From Chromera velia (Eukaryota; Sar; Chromeraceae): 24,071 bases of DNA. The notes beneath the pieces are model-generated. The model saw nothing but the letters and a program-made list of their open reading frames with translations. It searched no databases and had not been told where the DNA came from. The stretch lies in assembly GCA_018398765.1 (NCBI GenBank), contig JAHBMJ010001972.1, positions 1-24,071 on the forward strand. The letters run 5' to 3'. Below are positions 19,284 through 24,071 of the stretch, piece by piece. A program made the position numbers and the translations under genes. How positions within the stretch are numbered: the first letter of the stretch is position 1; every line of letters begins with the position of its first letter.

Positions 19284-19906
19284 CTCAGGTGCAATTCAAA
19301 GGCGGCAAAGAGCTAAAGGTACTCGGATCTCTCACCATCAGAACCCTTGACAAACATAAAAAAAGAAAACAAAAGCCTACAAAGTTTTTGCACAATACAA
19401 AGCCTTCTTCTTCTACTAACTGAAGCAAACTAAAGCCTTTTTTCAGTTTATAACAGGACGTTTATCATGACATCACCAAAAACAATAACCAGTCTCCATT
19501 CACTGCTCCAACAACCAATCTCCTTCACCAAACTCTTCTCCTCTTCATCTTCAGATCACTCCAGACTCCACCTGCATCCAGCAAACAGAACCTTAAACTT
19601 TATCACAAAGTTTAACACAGCACCGTATACTCTCCTCCACTAAACACACACGCTTGCCCACTAGATCTCCAGACCACAAATCCACAGAACAAGCTAACGA
19701 TCCAACAGATGCCATCAAAAACAATAAATGTCAACTAGCGCAGATTGGCATCGCAACAAAGAGGAACAAAGAGCCCAAGTCTGTTATACAAAGCGTCAAC
19801 AGAAGCAAAAGAAAGCCGATACTAAGCCAAAGCTGTATATGGATCCGAGTATAGTATCAGTATCTGCTGCAATGCAGTATGTCCCGAAGGAACCTGCACC
19901 GCTATT
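19284..19906. other. Spacer between the direct repeats
   Basis: 623 bp, C/A-rich on the plus strand and unique within the window. It has no convincing coding region. If the repeats are LTRs, this is a non-coding internal domain of a TRIM- or LARD-like element. If they are tandem units, it is the second half of unit 1. Confidence 0.5.
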
Positions 19907-20452
19907 AAATATCATGGCTTTTTGTCTGATTCTGCCTTCACTGCACAGGCAGTCTTTGTCTCTTTACCTATTTGTCTTCAGCATTTGACTGATAAGGGAA
20001 AGAAGACCAACATACTACTTATAATGCAGAAGTTCAAGAAACCACTCTCATGCATATACGCATTCGATCCCCGGTCAATTTTCAAACGCTGATATCAGGC
20101 ATCGCATGCGTTCATACACTGATCGCTGCTTGAATTTTTTGTATGCCAACGCGTGCGCGCAGATTATTTTCGCTATAATGCCTAGCTAGCAAAGATGGGT
20201 GCCTTAAACTACTCATTGTTTGCGCTAGTGACCAAGCAATCACAAACGAAATACAAACATCATAAGGCATGCACAATTGAATCAGTAGCAAACAGTACAA
20301 CTGATATGTATTCAAATGATCAATTCATGCAAACACCAACAACTGCAAACAGCATCAAGCCCAACGCAATCAGAAATGAAAAGAAATAAAAGGGTGATGC
20401 CAACAGTTTTCTTTGACGTAGTGAGGGGCAACATACGCGAAGCGCATGTTGA

Positions 20453-21050
20453 CATACCTCCTTGAACCTAAGATCCACTTGAATGGTGGGGCCGCATTTT
20501 TAGATAGGCTTGAACGCCCGCGCCGCAGGCGCGGACGGTATTTTGAAGGCCCGTGCCGCAGGCGCGGGCAGTGTCTTGACCGGCCGCGCTACACGTGCGG
20601 GCGGTGTCTTAAAAGGCAGCGCCGCAGGCGTAGGCAGTGTCTTGACCGGCCGCACCGCAGGCGCAGGCGGTGTCTTAAAAGGCAACGCCGCATACAGCTG
20701 CATGCAGGTGTCTGAAGAATCGTAGCTGTGTCTAAAGATTCAGAAAATGAATGAATAGAGATGTTATATATGACTGTATACTGGCACCGAGCTATGTATG
20801 ATATAATCTAGGATGTAATATTGATATTGCATGATTATATATGATGATATGTACGAAACCCAGGCATGAATAGTATTTTAAAGGCAATATATCGATTTAT
20901 TTATACGTTATTATTTTTTATTTTTTTTTATATATTCTTTAAATGAGATTTGCTAGGCCGTAAATTTGGATAGACTTGATTGGCCGCGGCGCAGGCGCGG
21001 ACCATCTTGATATTTGTTTTTCAGGTGGACATTAGGTTCAGGGAGGTATG
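20453..21050. mobile_element. 598-bp TTAA-flanked TIR element (MITE)
   Basis: Terminal inverted repeats of about 26 bp: CATACCTCCTTGAACCTAAG on the left, and the complement of CATACCTCCCTGAACCTAAT on the right, with further matching to GTCCAC/ATCCAC. It is flanked by TTGA (20449-20452) and TTAA (21051-21054), best read as a TTAA duplication with one mutation. The paralogous repeat copy at about 18668 lacks the insert, giving a related empty site. TTAA duplication is typical of piggyBac-like elements, but no transposase is present. The interior holds a GC-rich 33-bp minisatellite and then AT-rich sequence. Confidence 0.78.
20512..20705. repeat. 33-bp GC-rich minisatellite, about six units
   Basis: Units containing GCCGCAGGCGCGGGC repeat with exact 33-bp spacing (the CCGCA word recurs ending at 20527, 20560, 20593, 20626, 20659 and 20692, degenerate in unit 3). 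Unit ends alternate between TGTCTTGACC and TGTCTTAAAA, giving a partial 66-bp higher-order period. A single stray unit-like segment occurs near 20983. Because 33 is a multiple of 3, it creates open frames in several phases. Confidence 0.92.
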
Positions 21051-21664
21051 TTAACACACACAGAGGAGAAGAAAGTTGTTGGCGTCACTGGGACTACCGG
21101 CCCCAGGCCGGCGACACCAATACTTCTCCTCTTCTTTATTTTCCTTTTCTTTACCCTTTAATGTCCTCTCACACCTAAACATACTCAAACCACCAAGTAA
21201 AAGAAAAGAAAAGATGTGGTTTGGACTACAAATGAAACACACCTCAATTTCACCCTTCAAGTTCTCGAGTACTTCCATCCGAGTCTATCACACCAACCAA
21301 CTTCTTGTCTCTTCTCAGAGTTTCCATTATTCTGTTATTTTCATTTCTTTCCAACTACCTCTATCCCTTCTTCATCTTTCATAAACAGATAGACAGACAG
21401 ACAAAGAGAGATGGTCTTCAGATGGAGAGAGATAAATAGAGAGAGAGAGAAAGCAGAGAGTCTGAAAGATTCAGAGACTATGAGACAGAAAAATTAATTC
21501 ATAAAACAGATACCAGTTCATTGAACATCAAAAACTATTTCCCCAATCACCTTTTCTTTTATCCTTCAAAAAAAGTTAAACTCCAACTCGATTCCCAACA
21601 TAACCACCATATTATCATTAAATAAATCCACTACCAACAGTACCGCCGCCACTCCTGCTTCACA

Positions 21665-22151
21665 TGTGACGGTACGTTATACACTTAGCTAGAGAACGGC
21701 CAAGTACATAGACTTGAACAGAACAGAACAAACAGAAAAGTCTGAACCTACCAGACAGTAAAGTTCTTCAGTCTTCTTGACTCCATCTTCTAGCAACAGT
21801 CAAGATGTTTACTGGAGACGGCAGTGCATTGACAGCGATTCTGTCACTGCTTCAACATGAGAAACTGCGCGACCCATGCCCGCGCACCAGTGTGTGTCTG
21901 ATTGATTGAACTGCCATCCTATCACTTTCAACCACTGACAGACTGATTGCACTCACAGTTTCCTTCAATCACACGAGCTCACATTCAAGCATATTCAAGC
22001 CCGACTGAAGTATCCCTGGCGCATGCACTCAATTCGAGTCTGAACAATTTGAAAGAATGATGCATTCAGTTTGACGCACGCATGCAGGCCTCGGCCTTCT
22101 AAAGGTCCGCGCGGCCCGCCCAGCGTGCCTCGACACGCCGCCCCGCATGCA
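21665..22151 (-). repeat. Tentative 3' LTR of the copia element
   Basis: The stretch begins TGTGACGG where repeat copy 2 is abruptly cut, and may end at GCATGCA (22151), followed by CTTTCTCTCAC, a polypurine tract on the minus strand. TG/CA ends and position fit a 3' LTR of about 487 bp. The second LTR is outside the window, so the inner boundary is a guess. Confidence 0.4.
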
Positions 22152-22233
22152 CTTTCTCTCACAGATCACCCCCTGTCTGAACTGCGAACGCGAGCAAGGA
22201 AGACACACTGAAAGAGAAGAAACTTGGAAACAC

Positions 22234-24071
22234 TCAACTGCAACGAAGGAACTTCGTCTGTCTGTCTGTATGCATGAAACCTGACTGAACGCACTTCACC
22301 TTCGCTCCTAACTCCGCAAGGTTCTCCAACACATACTCCAACTCACGCTGCACGCGAGGCTCGCTCTTACACTGCTTGCTACTCAACTGAAACATCAACG
22401 GCTGCGAGTCAGTCACAACAACAACAGGAGGCATCTTTCCCCACAACTTTCTGACTAAGTGAGCGATCGACCAAGAGGACTTGACTGCATCACGCATGGC
22501 AAGCAACTCAGCTGAAGTTGTTGACCCCAGCTTTCTTGCCAGCTTCTTGCTGAGCCAAAACACGATGTTGTCCTCGTTTATCTTCTCAAGATTCGCGATC
22601 TCACTTTCATTCACCAACTGTATCTCGATTCCCAACCTCCCTTCCTTCTTTGCTAACTCATAACTCGCATCCCCCCAAACCAAAAGACAGGGGACAGAAG
22701 AGACAAAAGAGAGACGCAGTGGACGAGCAGTCTCTCTGGTATGCTAGAGAGCCTTCTCTGTCACAAGAACAGACGAACGGGACGGACGAGAGTTCGAGCG
22801 AGACAGGTGAGAAAAGAGAAAGGACAGAGAGGGTTGGGTCTTAACCGCCCATCCCAAACAACCAACATTCTTCTGCTGTTCAGCCTGCAGAGACAGATCC
22901 ATATCCTTCTCCTCAGGCAGCAAAAAGTCCTTCTCTGTCAACGGCTTTCTTACTTTCTCACTCACACCCTCAGACATCCCTTGAATGTAACTCGACTGAT
23001 CGAGTAACATCTCACCTGGACGCATACGAATAGATATGCCAACATACAGATGTAACTCTCCATTGTCCATTCTTTTTGGCTTGTCAATATCGAATAACCC
23101 CTGAATTCCCTTGACATCTTCATCAACAGAAGGAGAAAACAGAAAAAGATCGTCGACATGCATAACAAGCAATGTAACAGGCTTTCCCTTCCGATTTCTT
23201 CTGACCAGAATAGATTCTGAGATCTCAGTCCACCCCAATGAACGCACCTTCTTCTTGAAGTAAGAGGTGTATACCTTTGGAGCGTCCTTCAGGCCGTATA
23301 CAGCCTTTTGGATGCAAACGAACACACCCGCATGGAGTCCTGGATAGACCTCCACGGGGAGGTTGGAAGGGAGACGCAGCCACACAGCGTCCTTTATAGG
23401 GGCCTGGAGAAATGCCGTCGAGACATCCATCTTAACGGCCTGCAGTCCGCGAGAGACTGCCCACAGAAATGCAACTCCAGCGAGGCTAGGGTCTGCTGTA
23501 CCGGAGTAAGTCTCCAACATTCCCCAATCACGCGAGTCCTGAAACCCCCTTGCCACAAGACGGGACTTGGCAACTCGTTTTCCATCTTTCAGCTTCCACG
23601 TTCGAACCCAACGGAGAGAGACGGCTTTCACTCCCTGCTCAGTCTGCAACGTCTGAGAGGAGAGATCAAACACAGAGCATAAACACCACCTGACAAGCTC
23701 TTTCCAATCGGACTCTTTGAACAAGCCCTGAGCTACCTCTTCTTCAGTGGCAATGATGTGACCTTTCGCATCATTCTCTCTCTGCAACAGCTTTCGTGCC
23801 TTCTCAGCCTTTATCACTGCACATGCGATCTCTAAATGGCTGTCAAACACTTTTGCAATGCGCGCTTCCTTCAACTCTCTCCTTCTCTTCCTTCTCTCCC
23901 TCACATGTCTCTCCCTCTGACTCTTTGACATCTCAGACCACCTAACAAACTCGGCAGTCGCAGCTTCCTCTGCGGCTTGCTCAGCAACGACATCGACGTC
24001 CACAGGGATCTCACTGTCAGGGACAGGAGGGACAGGAGGGTCTGAGGAATCAGGAGACGGAAGGGCCTGCT
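22234..24071 (-). pseudogene. Ty1/copia pol: reverse transcriptase and RNase H (partial, one in-frame stop)
   Basis: Open from the right window edge on the minus strand, so the 5' part (gag, protease, integrase) lies outside. After a Pro/Asp-rich and a Lys/Arg-rich linker comes a copia-type reverse transcriptase: KSRLVARGFQD, the first catalytic Asp in MDVSTAFLQAP (about 23402-23430), KAVYGLKDAP, and the VDD active site (MHVDDLFLF, about 23149-23160). An in-frame TAG at 22746-22744 follows. The same frame then continues into RNase H, with WGDASY, SAELLAMRDA and VTDSQPL supplying the D-E-D residues, to a stop at 22234. The element copies RNA to cDNA for integration when intact. This copy is probably inactive unless the stop is read through. 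The C-terminal end (after KVKCVQSG) looks atypical and may include a small frameshift in a GTCT repeat. Confidence 0.9.
22744..22746 (-). other. In-frame TAG between RT and RNase H
   Basis: A TAG lies between the RT connection region (VTEKAL) and the RNase H lead-in (HTRETARPLRLSF) with the same reading frame on both sides. It is the only stop I see between the window edge and the end of RNase H. Confidence 0.85.

Larger units (their letters stand above)
19907..21664. repeat. Direct repeat copy 2, interrupted by a TIR element
   Basis: Matches 18115-19283, interrupted at 20453-21050. Differences are mainly transitions and many fall at CpG sites. The copy stops at CTTCACA, immediately before TGTGACGG, the likely outer end of the copia element. 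Confidence 0.85.

Noticed and set aside
20446-20725. Arg-rich and Ala/Gly-rich open frames
   Set aside because: The 33-bp minisatellite is a multiple of three and stays open in several frames. There is no domain or start context.
18132-21664. Firm call of an LTR retrotransposon for the direct repeats (TG...CA ends)
   Set aside because: Similarity starts upstream of the TG, the outer flanks show no duplication, there is no primer binding site and no coding sequence. A tandem duplication cut by copia explains the ends equally well.

Overview
The window is nuclear DNA of a photosynthetic eukaryote. Two intron-rich protein genes can be read through all their splice sites. The rest is mostly transposable elements, simple repeats and unassigned spacer. 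One gene encodes a light-harvesting protein of the FCP/red-lineage type, with a signal peptide ending in an A|F cleavage site as expected for a complex red-derived plastid. The other encodes a legumain-type cysteine protease. This fits a chromerid-like alga (Chromera velia is my best guess) or a similar complex-plastid protist. The taxon is inferred from gene type and architecture and is not proven.

Layout. Positions 1-4121 hold no gene I can name: spacer with (TA)n tracts, ATCG runs and short unrecognised ORFs. Positions 4130-8551 form one nest of elements. An outer terminal-inverted-repeat (TIR) transposon starts and ends in CTAGG/CCTAG and has an 8-bp target duplication, ATACTGAT. A second CTAGG element (4710-5554, target duplication GTCACTGC) and a 2.4-kb Ty3/gypsy chromovirus deletion derivative (5818-8223, 319-bp LTRs, target duplication TAAGT) have inserted into its GAGT-repeat interior. 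Positions 8552-10369 are spacer and the 3' flank of the light-harvesting gene.

The light-harvesting gene (10370-12373, minus, 3 exons, 207 aa) and the legumain gene (13076-17164, plus, 6 exons, 479 aa) are head to head across a 702-bp CpG- and palindrome-rich interval. Their products act in different compartments (plastid thylakoid; secretory/vacuolar pathway), so shared function is not implied, though shared regulation is possible. Legumain intron 4 carries a polypyrimidine (CTTT)n array of about 1.07 kb.

Positions 18115-21664 hold two diverged direct copies of a repeat of about 1.16 kb. The second copy is interrupted by a 598-bp TTAA-flanked TIR element carrying a 33-bp minisatellite. It then ends abruptly where a Ty1/copia element, read on the minus strand, appears to begin. 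That element's reverse transcriptase/RNase H region runs to the right window edge and has one in-frame stop.

The most interesting material is the CTAGG/8-bp-duplication element family, with its A-run/T-run subterminal hairpin whose loop is inverted between the two ends of one element. The giant intronic pyrimidine array, and an insertion history that predicts sequence beyond the right edge, come next.
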